Shown piece after piece: positions 1-5,191 of a stretch of 5,191 nt of DNA. Each line of letters begins with the position of its first letter. Positions within the stretch are counted from its first letter, which is position 1. The position numbers and the translations under genes were made by a program. Source of the DNA: an uncultured Phycisphaerales bacterium. Lineage in GTDB: Bacteria > Planctomycetota > Phycisphaerae > Phycisphaerales > UBA1924. Below the pieces are notes generated by a model. The model was not told the origin of the DNA. It searched no databases and saw nothing but the letters and a program-made list of their open reading frames with translations. Location of the stretch: assembly GCA_937879825.1 (NCBI GenBank), contig CALFMQ010000413.1, positions 1 to 5,191 on the forward strand, in the 5' to 3' direction.

Positions 1-1
1 G

Positions 2-247
2 AAAGAACTTGGAATCACCAATATTTCAGTCAATCGACTGGATTTTTTTCTAGTGAAAGTCAATAGTTTTGGTGTGTACTACTGGGTTTCTACAGAAAGT
101 AGGACGATCTACATCCTCCACCAGGTACGGGATAGCTTTCTGAGCCGCTTCTCGGGGCAGGCCGAGTTCGTGGCAGCGGATCGATTGATGGGCGTGATGG
201 CGGAGGACGCTCGTCTTGGGAAGGGGTCAGGTCATGGAGCGTCGTAA
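2..247 (+). CDS. Partial open frame, possible RelE/ParE-type toxin tail
   Basis: The frame is open from the left edge to TAA at 245-247 (81 codons), so the true start probably lies upstream; an internal GTG at 53 has no Shine-Dalgarno sequence. Around residues 18-45 the translation shows alternating hydrophobic strands, FGVYYWV then RTIYILHQVRD, which resembles the last beta-hairpin of RelE/ParE-superfamily toxins (ribosome-dependent mRNases or gyrase poisons). In that family the chain usually ends soon after this point; here about 35 residues follow, so the end may be extended or frameshifted. It overlaps the next gene, which encodes a helix-turn-helix protein, by 14 bases; toxin followed by HTH antitoxin is the HigBA order. 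Composition jumps near base 120. An AT-rich promoter region that happens to be open is the alternative. That this is a gene is moderately likely; the toxin identity is an inference from pattern only. Confidence 0.4.
   Translation, partial: KELGITNISVNRLDFFLVKVNSFGVYYWVSTESRTIYILHQVRDSFLSRFSGQAEFVAADRLMGVMAEDARLGKGSGHGAS
25..49 (+). terminator. Weak terminator-like hairpin and T-run
   Basis: CAGTC (27-31) and GACTG (36-40) form a perfect 5-bp stem around a 4-base loop, extendable by a wobble pair and one A-T pair, and seven T residues follow at 43-49. The shape matches a small intrinsic terminator. The stem is short with three G-C pairs, and it sits inside a frame that remains open, so it may be chance in AT-rich sequence. 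Confidence 0.2.
222..226 (+). promoter_or_regulatory. Ribosome binding site of the XRE-type gene
   Basis: AGGGG, inside the longer purine run 218-226, ends seven bases before the ATG at 234. This good spacing selects 234 as the start over the in-frame TTG at 216. The site lies within the upstream open frame, which fits translational coupling. Confidence 0.6.
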
Positions 248-1070
248 GTCGATCAGGCCCGAGACTGAACGCCCGCAGAAGGGTGTTCCGATCGAGTTGG
301 GCAAAACCTTCATTGTGCGTGGCGATGGCGGCGTCGAAGCGACTCGGCCGGTTGGCATTCCGCAGGGGGGGGGATATGTCATCGGGAAGGTTGTGGGTGA
401 CGAGATCATCGTCGTCGATACCGGCCGGGCCGTGGAGTCAGGGAGTTACGGCGGGGTTGAGGTCGAGTTGTTTGCCCCGGAGCGTTTAGCCGGCGCGTAC
501 AGTGGCACCGAGCGCGTCGTCGCCGATCTGCTCAGCAATGCGAATCGACGCGAGATTCGCGAGGCATCGGATCGAGTGAAAGCCAGGCAGTCGGCGCAGA
601 CCGCGGCGATGCGGATGCTTTCGCTCGACGATGCGCGGTGGGAAGCGATGAGTTCCTTCCGTGTCGGCTATCTGATCGCGCGTGAGCAGGGCGATGAAGA
701 ATCGATGTTCGAGATGGTGTCGTACGCCGTGGAGGTGTTGCAGCGCGCCGAGGGGCTCGCCGATGCACAGACGGTAGACGCCGAGTCGATCGACTGGGAC
801 CCCGGCGTGATTGAAGCGGTCGAGCGGAGCCGTGCCGCATTCTTTGATTCGTATGTCCGGATGAAAGAGGCGTCAGGGCTTCGGACGCAGAAGCAGGTGT
901 CCGACGCGGCGGGGCTGAGCCCGGCGACGGTGCAGGCGATCGAGTCGCGGAAGGTCAAGCCGCAGTACCGGACGGTCGAGAAACTGGCGCGTGCTTTCGG
1001 GTGCTCGGTGACGGACCTGCTGGGCGAGACGGAGCGCGGGCACGGGATGGGGCGCGATACAGTGGCGTGA
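234..1070 (+). CDS. XRE-family protein with C-terminal helix-turn-helix
   Basis: A 278-residue predicted DNA-binding protein. Residues about 217-263 form an HTH_3/XRE domain: QKQVSDAAGLSPATVQAIES is the helix-turn-helix, followed by the usual closing helices ending in SVTDLLG. Residues 20-80 look beta-rich with many Gly and Val; residues 93-210 look helical. I do not recognise the N-terminal 210 residues, which show no obvious protease, metallopeptidase or membrane signature. Most XRE regulators carry the HTH at the N-terminus, so the order is unusual. The ATG at 234 is chosen for its Shine-Dalgarno sequence. The gene overlaps the toxin-like frame upstream by 14 bases and gpmI downstream by one base. 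It could be an antitoxin or autoregulator of this cluster, though it is much longer than HigA-type antitoxins (about 100 residues). A run of nine G at 365-373 lies in its codons. HTH assignment is firm; role unknown. Confidence 0.85.
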   Translation: MERRKSIRPETERPQKGVPIELGKTFIVRGDGGVEATRPVGIPQGGGYVIGKVVGDEIIVVDTGRAVESGSYGGVEVELFAPERLAGAYSGTERVVADLLSNANRREIREASDRVKARQSAQTAAMRMLSLDDARWEAMSSFRVGYLIAREQGDEESMFEMVSYAVEVLQRAEGLADAQTVDAESIDWDPGVIEAVERSRAAFFDSYVRMKEASGLRTQKQVSDAAGLSPATVQAIESRKVKPQYRTVEKLARAFGCSVTDLLGETERGHGMGRDTVA

Positions 1071-2716
1071 TGGAGACGAGCCGCCCTTCTGCCATGCCGC
1101 CTTGCGTGCTGATCATCCGTGACGGCTGGGGGCATAACCCGCACCCGGAGCATGACGCGTTCAACGCGGTGAAGATCGCGCGGACGCCGGTGGCGGATCG
1201 GCTGATGGCGGAGTGGCCGTGGACGCTGCTCAAGACGAGCGGCGAGGATGTGGGATTGCCCGAGGGGACGATGGGCAACTCGGAGGTGGGGCACCAGAAC
1301 ATCGGCGCGGGGCGGGTGGTGGATCAGGAGTCGGTGCGGATCACGAAGTCGATTCGCAGCGGGGACTTCTATCGCAACCCGGTGATTACGGACGCGATCG
1401 CGCAGGCGCGGATTCATGGCGGGGCGGTGCACCTGATGTGCATCGCGTCGGACGCGGGCGTGCATGGGCTGCTGACGCACTTGTACGCGTGCGTGGAGGC
1501 GTGCAAGCGGCAGAGCGCGCAGGATGTGTTCGTGCATTTGTTTACCGATGGAAGAGATACGGGGCCGTCGACGGGGAAGGGATTCGTCGCGGCGATCGAG
1601 GCGGAACTGAAGAAGATCGGCGTGGGGCGGATCGCGACGATCTGCGGCCGGTATTTCGCGATGGACCGCGACAATCGGTGGGAGCGCGTCGAGCGCGCCT
1701 ACGCCCTGCTGACGGGGCGCGACGACGATGCGCCGGGGTTCGCGACGGCGGCGGAGGCGATGGATGACGCGTATGCGAACCCGATCGGGCCGACGCAGCA
1801 CGGCGATGAGTTCGTGACGCCTCGGTATGTGGGGGAGCGCGAGGTGATCGGCGTGGGGGACAGCGTGATCTTCGTGAACTACCGCGGGGACCGGCCCAGG
1901 GAGTTGGTGCGGGCGTTCGTGATGCCGGAGTTCGAGGGCAAGGTGAAGCCGTCGCCGGACTCGGGGCGGAGCGGGTTTGATCGGGGGGCGAAGATCGAGT
2001 TGTCGGCGTTCGTGTGCATGACGGACTACGAGGCGGAGTTGAACAAGTGGGTGAGCGTGGCGTTCCCGCGGCCTCCCAAGATGGCGGACATCGCGGGGCA
2101 GTCGATCAGCGCGCTGGGGCTGACGCAGTTCCGGTGCGCGGAGACGGAGAAGTACCCGCATGTGACCTTCTTCTTCAATGATTACCGCGATGAGCCCTTC
2201 GAGGGGGAGCGGCGCGTGATCGTGCAGTCTCCCAAGGTGGCGACCTATGACATGCAGCCGGAGATGAGCGCGGCGGGGGTGCGGGACGCGGTGCTGGAGC
2301 GGTTGGGTGCTGCGGATTGCGAGCCGTTTATCGTGGTGAACTTCGCGAACGCGGACATGGTTGGGCACACGGGGAACCTCGGGGCGGCGGTGACGGCGTG
2401 CGAGGTTGTGGATGCGTGCGTGGGTGCGATCATCGATGCGGTATTGGAGCGGGGGGGGAGCGCGATTGTGACGGCGGACCACGGGAACGCGGAGATGATG
2501 CGCGACCCGGAGACCGGTTCGCCTCACACGGCGCACACGGTTTTCGATGTGCCGGTGATCGTGGTGCGGGAGGGGGTGCGCGGGGCGAAGTTGGTGGAGC
2601 GCGCGGATGCGAATCACGCGGGGGATGCGCGGCTGGCGGATCTGGTGCCGACGATGTTTCAGTTGATGGGGTTGGAGCAGCCGGACGCGATGACGGGGCG
2701 GAGTCTGATTCGGTGA
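1070..2716 (+). CDS. gpmI: 2,3-bisphosphoglycerate-independent phosphoglycerate mutase
   Basis: Interconverts 3-phosphoglycerate and 2-phosphoglycerate in cytosolic glycolysis and gluconeogenesis, using two Mn2+ ions and a phosphoserine intermediate. From the ATG at 1070 it has 548 residues, somewhat above the usual 510-515. The alkaline-phosphatase-like metal sites are complete: D18 (RDGWG), nucleophile S71 (MGNSEVGH), D429 and H433 (NADMVGHTG), D470 and H471 (TADHGN), and H489 (PHTAHT). Substrate residues are also visible: H132, R162-D163 (DGRDTGPSTG), R194 and R200 (CGRYFAMDRDNRW), R272 and R275 (YRGDRPRE) and K361 (EKYPHVTFFF). The start codon overlaps the upstream TGA as TGATG, with no good Shine-Dalgarno sequence, which suggests reinitiation after the XRE gene. 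A second ATG at 1094 would drop eight residues and begin just before the conserved core. The extra length is spread over the N-terminus and internal loops (about 215-260 and 290-308). The enzyme should be active. Confidence 0.97.
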   Translation: METSRPSAMPPCVLIIRDGWGHNPHPEHDAFNAVKIARTPVADRLMAEWPWTLLKTSGEDVGLPEGTMGNSEVGHQNIGAGRVVDQESVRITKSIRSGDFYRNPVITDAIAQARIHGGAVHLMCIASDAGVHGLLTHLYACVEACKRQSAQDVFVHLFTDGRDTGPSTGKGFVAAIEAELKKIGVGRIATICGRYFAMDRDNRWERVERAYALLTGRDDDAPGFATAAEAMDDAYANPIGPTQHGDEFVTPRYVGEREVIGVGDSVIFVNYRGDRPRELVRAFVMPEFEGKVKPSPDSGRSGFDRGAKIELSAFVCMTDYEAELNKWVSVAFPRPPKMADIAGQSISALGLTQFRCAETEKYPHVTFFFNDYRDEPFEGERRVIVQSPKVATYDMQPEMSAAGVRDAVLERLGAADCEPFIVVNFANADMVGHTGNLGAAVTACEVVDACVGAIIDAVLERGGSAIVTADHGNAEMMRDPETGSPHTAHTVFDVPVIVVREGVRGAKLVERADANHAGDARLADLVPTMFQLMGLEQPDAMTGRSLIR

Positions 2717-2752
2717 GGGATGCAAGACGGAATGGGGATTGAGACCCCCACC

Positions 2753-2769
2753 GTCACACTCCGTGTGAC
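2753..2769. repeat. Inverted repeat, 7-bp stem
   Basis: GTCACAC (2753-2759) and GTGTGAC (2763-2769) are perfect complements around the 3-base loop TCC. It starts 36 bases after the gpmI stop and one base before a second, stronger hairpin. No T-run follows. It could be an mRNA 3'-end structure, a protein-binding dyad or part of a dispersed palindromic element. Confidence 0.6.
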
Positions 2770-2770
2770 A

Positions 2771-2796
2771 CCTCCCCCGATAGGGATCGGGGGAGG
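2771..2796. repeat. Strong inverted repeat, 11-bp stem
   Basis: CCTCCCCCGAT (2771-2781) and ATCGGGGGAGG (2786-2796) are perfect reverse complements around the loop AGGG, so a very stable hairpin forms on either strand. There is no T-run, so it is not a standard intrinsic terminator. Its 3' arm carries GGAGG, the only Shine-Dalgarno-like sequence before the dehydrogenase ATG at 2814, but 17 bases away, longer than usual. It may stabilise or end the gpmI transcript, mask that site, or be a copy of a REP-like intergenic element. The structure is certain; the role is not known. Confidence 0.75.
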
Positions 2797-2813
2797 ATGC
2801 CCAGAGATTTCAT

Positions 2814-3656
2814 ATGGCGAAGGTTGATCTGAAGGACAAGGCGATTTGCATTACGGGGGCGTCGTCGGGGATCGGGCGGGCGACGGCGGTGGCGTGCGCG
2901 CGGGCGGGGATGCGCGTGGTTGTGGCGGCGCGGCGGGAGGATCGGCTGATTGAAGTTGTCGGGCGGATTCGCGGGGAGGGCGGCGAGGCGGAGGCGTTCG
3001 CGCTGGATGTGACGGACGCGGCGCGGTGCGCGGAGATGATCGCGTTCTGCGAGGAGCGGTTCGGATCGGTGTACAGCGTGTTTGCGAACGCGGGGTACGG
3101 CGTCGAGGAGCCGATGTACAAGGAGTCGGGTTCGGCGATGCGGAAGATGTTCGAGGTGAACTTCTTCGGGACATGGAATGTGATCGAGCCGGCGCTGCCG
3201 AAGATGCTGGCTGCGGGCTCCGGGCATGTGGTGATTTGTTCGAGTTGTCTGGCGCGGTTCCCGGTGCCGTACTTCGGGACGTATTGCGCGACGAAGGCGG
3301 CGCAGCACCACATCGGGCGCGCGATGCATGTGGAGTTGAAGCACAAGGGCGTGTTCACCTCGACGGTGCATCCGGTGGGGACGCGGACGGAGTTCTTTGA
3401 TGTGGCCAAGGAGAAGTCGGGGAGTGAGGGGGCGACGCTGGACGGGCACGCGCCGACATGGTTGACGCAGACGCCGGAGACGGTGGCGCGGGCGGTTGTG
3501 AAGTGTCTGCGGCGGCCGCGGCCGGAGGTGTGGCCGAGCTGGGCGTGGGTGGTGCGTGTGGGGATGTGTCTGGGCGGGATGACGCCGCGGCTTGCGGATG
3601 TGGGCGTGCGGCGGCTGGTGCGGGAGTATGAGGCGGCGGAGGGGGAGCAAGATTAG
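2814..3656 (+). CDS. Short-chain dehydrogenase/reductase (classical SDR)
   Basis: A 280-residue Rossmann-fold oxidoreductase, probably cytosolic and NADP(H)-linked; its substrate cannot be told from sequence. The cofactor loop is TGASSGIG (residues 14-21); R40-R41 after the second strand favours NADP(H). D65-V66 contacts the adenine ring, NAG (92-94) is the structural motif, and the catalytic tetrad is N116, S144, Y157 and K161 (YCATK). HPVGTRTEF (186-194) is the usual loop after strand six. The last 60 residues, including WPSWAWVVRVGMCLGG (240-255), form a hydrophobic tail beyond the core that might touch a membrane or a dimer partner. The ATG at 2814 gives the normal distance to the glycine motif; its Shine-Dalgarno signal is poor. 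The gene sits 97 bases after gpmI with hairpins between, so co-transcription is uncertain. Family assignment is secure; the specific reaction is unknown. Confidence 0.93.
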   Translation: MAKVDLKDKAICITGASSGIGRATAVACARAGMRVVVAARREDRLIEVVGRIRGEGGEAEAFALDVTDAARCAEMIAFCEERFGSVYSVFANAGYGVEEPMYKESGSAMRKMFEVNFFGTWNVIEPALPKMLAAGSGHVVICSSCLARFPVPYFGTYCATKAAQHHIGRAMHVELKHKGVFTSTVHPVGTRTEFFDVAKEKSGSEGATLDGHAPTWLTQTPETVARAVVKCLRRPRPEVWPSWAWVVRVGMCLGGMTPRLADVGVRRLVREYEAAEGEQD

Positions 3657-3682
3657 GCAACAGGCATCAGGCATCAGGCAAC
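3655..3682. repeat. Four tandem 7-bp repeats AGGCAWC
   Basis: Four perfect consecutive heptamers, AGGCAAC, AGGCATC, AGGCATC and AGGCAAC, followed by a partial AGG. The outer two carry A and the inner two carry T at the sixth base. The array begins inside the TAG stop of the dehydrogenase gene and is otherwise intergenic. Such short arrays can expand or contract by slippage; function unknown. Confidence 0.7.
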
Positions 3683-3758
3683 AGGAAATGGGGAGACGGC
3701 ACCGTTTGGCGTGATGCGGACAGGGGGTGGCGGTCGCGTGACGAGCGGCGGCACCCGC

Positions 3759-3764
3759 TATCAT
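3759..3764 (+). promoter_or_regulatory. Possible -10 box for ychF
   Basis: TATCAT matches the sigma-70 -10 consensus at five of six bases and lies 38 bases before the ychF ATG. A convincing -35 is lacking; GTGACG at 3738-3743 leaves only a 15-base spacer. The leader that follows (3765-3802) is C-rich, unlike the G-rich coding strand around it, and has no clear Shine-Dalgarno sequence. Support is composition and position only. Confidence 0.35.
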
Positions 3765-3802
3765 CCCCGCCCCAAACCTCACCCCCCCACGGAACACCGC
3801 CC

Positions 3803-4918
3803 ATGGACGCAGGCATCGTCGGGCTGCCCAATGTCGGCAAGTCCACGCTCTTCAACGCTCTGACCGCTGCGGGCGCGCTCGCGGCCAACTATCCGTTTGC
3901 GACGATCGAGCCCAATGTGGGCGTGGTGGCGGTGCCGGACCCGCGGCTGGAGACGATCTCGTCGTTCATCAAGTCGCAGAAGCTCATCCCGGCCGCCCTC
4001 CGGCTGGTGGACATCGCGGGCATCGTGGAGGGGGCGAGCAAGGGGGAGGGGCTGGGCAACAAGTTCCTGTCGCACATCCGCGAGGTGGACGCGATCTGCC
4101 ATGTGGTGCGGTGTTTCGATAAGGCGCCGGGTGGCGAGGACATCACGCATGTGGCGGGGTCGGTGGATCCGATCCGCGATATCGACATCATCGAGACGGA
4201 GTTGATTCTGGCGGACCTGGAGACGGTGGCGTCGGCGTTGCCCAAGGCGGAGCGGGCGGCCAAGAGCGGCGACCGCGACGCGACGGCGCGGCTGGAGGTG
4301 CTGCGGGCGCTCAAGCCGGTGCTGGAGGAGGGGACGGCGGCGCGGGGGATCGTGGAGTCGGGCGAGTTCTCATCGGCGGAGCAGCAGCGTGCGATCAAGA
4401 CGCTGGGCATGCTCAGCGCGAAACGGGTTTTGTACATCGCGAATGTGAACGAGGATGATGCGCTGGGGCAGGGGCCGCTGGCGATGGCGGTGCGGGAGCG
4501 AGCGAAGGCGGAGGGGATGGAATGCGTTCCGGTGTGCGCGCGGATCGAGTCGGAGCTTGCCGATCTCGAGGGGGATGAGAAGCTTGAGTTGTTGCAGTCG
4601 ATCGGGCTCGAGGAGCCGGCGCTGCACACGGTTGCGCGTGCGGTGTACAAGTTGTTGCACTTGCAGTCGTTCTACACGGCGGGGCCGAAGGAAGTGCGTG
4701 CGTGGCCGATTCCGGTGGGGGCGACGGCGCCGAAGGCCGCGGGCACGATTCACACGGACTTTGAGCGTGGGTTCATCCGCGCCGAGGTGTATTCGGTGAG
4801 CGATCTGGTGGAACTCAAGAGCGAGAAGGCGATCCGGGAGGCGGGTCGGATGCGGACCGAGGGCAAGGGGTACGTCATGCACGACGCGGATGTGTGCCAC
4901 TTCCTGTTTAATGTGTGA
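3803..4918 (+). CDS. ychF: Redox-regulated ribosome-binding ATPase YchF (OLA1/Obg-like)
   Basis: A 371-residue cytosolic P-loop protein, close to the family length of about 363. YchF belongs to the TRAFAC Obg-like group, prefers ATP over GTP, binds ribosomes and is linked to oxidative-stress control. Visible in order: the P-loop GLPNVGKST (7-15); the switch-region segment PFATIEPN (31-38); DIAGIVEGASKGEGLGNKF (70-88), containing the Walker B/G3 motif; a helical coiled-coil insert (about 130-195); NVNE (214-217) replacing the NKxD guanine motif, the mark of ATP preference; and a C-terminal TGS domain (about 288-371) with AGPKEVRAW, FERGFIRAEVYS and the typical ending HFLFNV. The ATG at 3803 puts the P-loop at its normal distance from the N-terminus; no strong Shine-Dalgarno sequence precedes it. 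The channel gene follows after 21 bases and may be co-transcribed. No key residue is missing. Confidence 0.97.
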   Translation: MDAGIVGLPNVGKSTLFNALTAAGALAANYPFATIEPNVGVVAVPDPRLETISSFIKSQKLIPAALRLVDIAGIVEGASKGEGLGNKFLSHIREVDAICHVVRCFDKAPGGEDITHVAGSVDPIRDIDIIETELILADLETVASALPKAERAAKSGDRDATARLEVLRALKPVLEEGTAARGIVESGEFSSAEQQRAIKTLGMLSAKRVLYIANVNEDDALGQGPLAMAVRERAKAEGMECVPVCARIESELADLEGDEKLELLQSIGLEEPALHTVARAVYKLLHLQSFYTAGPKEVRAWPIPVGATAPKAAGTIHTDFERGFIRAEVYSVSDLVELKSEKAIREAGRMRTEGKGYVMHDADVCHFLFNV

Positions 4919-4928
4919 CGCTTCGCGC

Positions 4929-4932
4929 GGAG
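4929..4932 (+). promoter_or_regulatory. Ribosome binding site of the channel gene
   Basis: GGAG ends seven bases before the ATG at 4940, within the 21-base gap after ychF. It is one of the best-spaced Shine-Dalgarno sequences in the window and fixes the start of a gene that runs off the right edge. Confidence 0.6.
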
Positions 4933-4939
4933 TGCCGGG

Positions 4940-5191
4940 ATGACCAAGAACCGACTGGAAGCGTTCTCCGACGGCGTGCTGGCGATCGTCATCACCATCA
5001 TGGTGCTGGAACTGAAGGTGCCGCACGGCCACGAACTCGCCGATCTGCGGCCGCTGCTGCCGGTGTTCCTCACGTACATCCTGAGTTTCGCGTACCTGGC
5101 GATCTACTGGAACAACCACCACCACCTGCTGCACGCGACGCGCCGCGTGAACGGGGCGATTCTCTGGGCCAACCTGCACCTGCTGTTCTGG
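4940..5191 (+). CDS. TMEM175-family (DUF1211) potassium channel, N-terminal part
   Basis: The first 84 codons of a gene cut by the right edge; bacterial members are about 200 residues. The start MTKNRLEAFSDGVLAIVITI contains RxxxFSD (R5, F9, S10, D11), the signature of transmembrane helix 1 in TMEM175 channels, where this helix lines a potassium pore. Helix 1 spans about residues 8-25, a short polar stretch PHGHELADL follows, helix 2 spans about 38-57 (LLPVFLTYILSFAYLAIYW), and a histidine-rich link NNHHHLLH leads towards helix 3 (from about 72). It is an inner-membrane protein. The ATG at 4940 has a good Shine-Dalgarno sequence. All three Glu codons are GAA and C-ending codons are common, unlike the GAG/GCG-rich ychF, though membrane composition accounts for part of this. 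Family call is strong from the FSD motif; ion selectivity is inferred from relatives. Confidence 0.88.
   Translation, partial: MTKNRLEAFSDGVLAIVITIMVLELKVPHGHELADLRPLLPVFLTYILSFAYLAIYWNNHHHLLHATRRVNGAILWANLHLLFW

Noticed and set aside
1001..1069. GTG at 1001 as an upstream start for gpmI
   Set aside because: It would add 23 Gly/Arg-rich residues with no family match and overlap the HTH gene by 70 bases; the ATG at 1070 fits better.
668..2725. 685-codon open frame on the - strand opposite gpmI and the end of the XRE gene
   Set aside because: The translation is dominated by Arg, His and Pro without any domain, as expected opposite GC-rich codons, and gpmI on the + strand is unmistakable.
2771..2796. 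Standard intrinsic terminator for gpmI
   Set aside because: The stem is strong but no T-run follows on the + strand; the next bases are ATGCCCAGAG. It is reported as an inverted repeat instead.
3655..3682. CRISPR array
   Set aside because: The units are seven bases with no spacers, so they are simple tandem repeats.
2754..3797. Long - strand frame opposite the dehydrogenase gene
   Set aside because: Arg/His/Pro-rich shadow of a clear SDR gene; it runs through intergenic repeats and hairpins without any domain pattern.
4370..5179. Long - strand frame opposite ychF and the channel gene
   Set aside because: It spans two well-supported + strand genes and has low-complexity composition with no recognisable motif.

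Overview
The window is GC-rich bacterial chromosome in which every supported gene lies on the + strand. The strongly G- and C-ending codons, and short leaders that often lack a good Shine-Dalgarno sequence, would fit a planctomycete of the Phycisphaerae type. That placement is an impression from composition and style and cannot be proved from this stretch. The content is mostly housekeeping.

Layout. Bases 1-247 hold an open frame that enters from the left edge. It resembles the tail of a RelE/ParE-type toxin, and its first 120 bases are AT-rich (45 of 120 are G or C). It overlaps by 14 bases a 278-residue protein (234-1070) with a C-terminal XRE-type helix-turn-helix. That gene's stop codon overlaps the start codon of gpmI (1070-2716), a cofactor-independent phosphoglycerate mutase with all metal and substrate residues in place. 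A 97-base gap with two neighbouring perfect hairpins leads to a classical short-chain dehydrogenase/reductase (2814-3656). A 146-base gap with four heptamer repeats and a possible -10 box precedes ychF (3803-4918), a complete ribosome-associated P-loop ATPase. After 21 bases with a good Shine-Dalgarno sequence comes the start of a TMEM175-type (DUF1211) potassium channel gene (4940 to the right edge).

How they work together. The first three genes overlap and look translationally coupled. This puts a glycolytic enzyme directly behind a DNA-binding protein and possibly a toxin-like gene. ychF and the channel gene are probably co-transcribed. No functional link between the two halves of the window is evident. 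I see no RNA gene, CRISPR array, insertion sequence or clear-cut new defence system. The most unusual parts are the left-edge toxin-like/XRE/gpmI overlap cluster and the two intergenic repeat elements.
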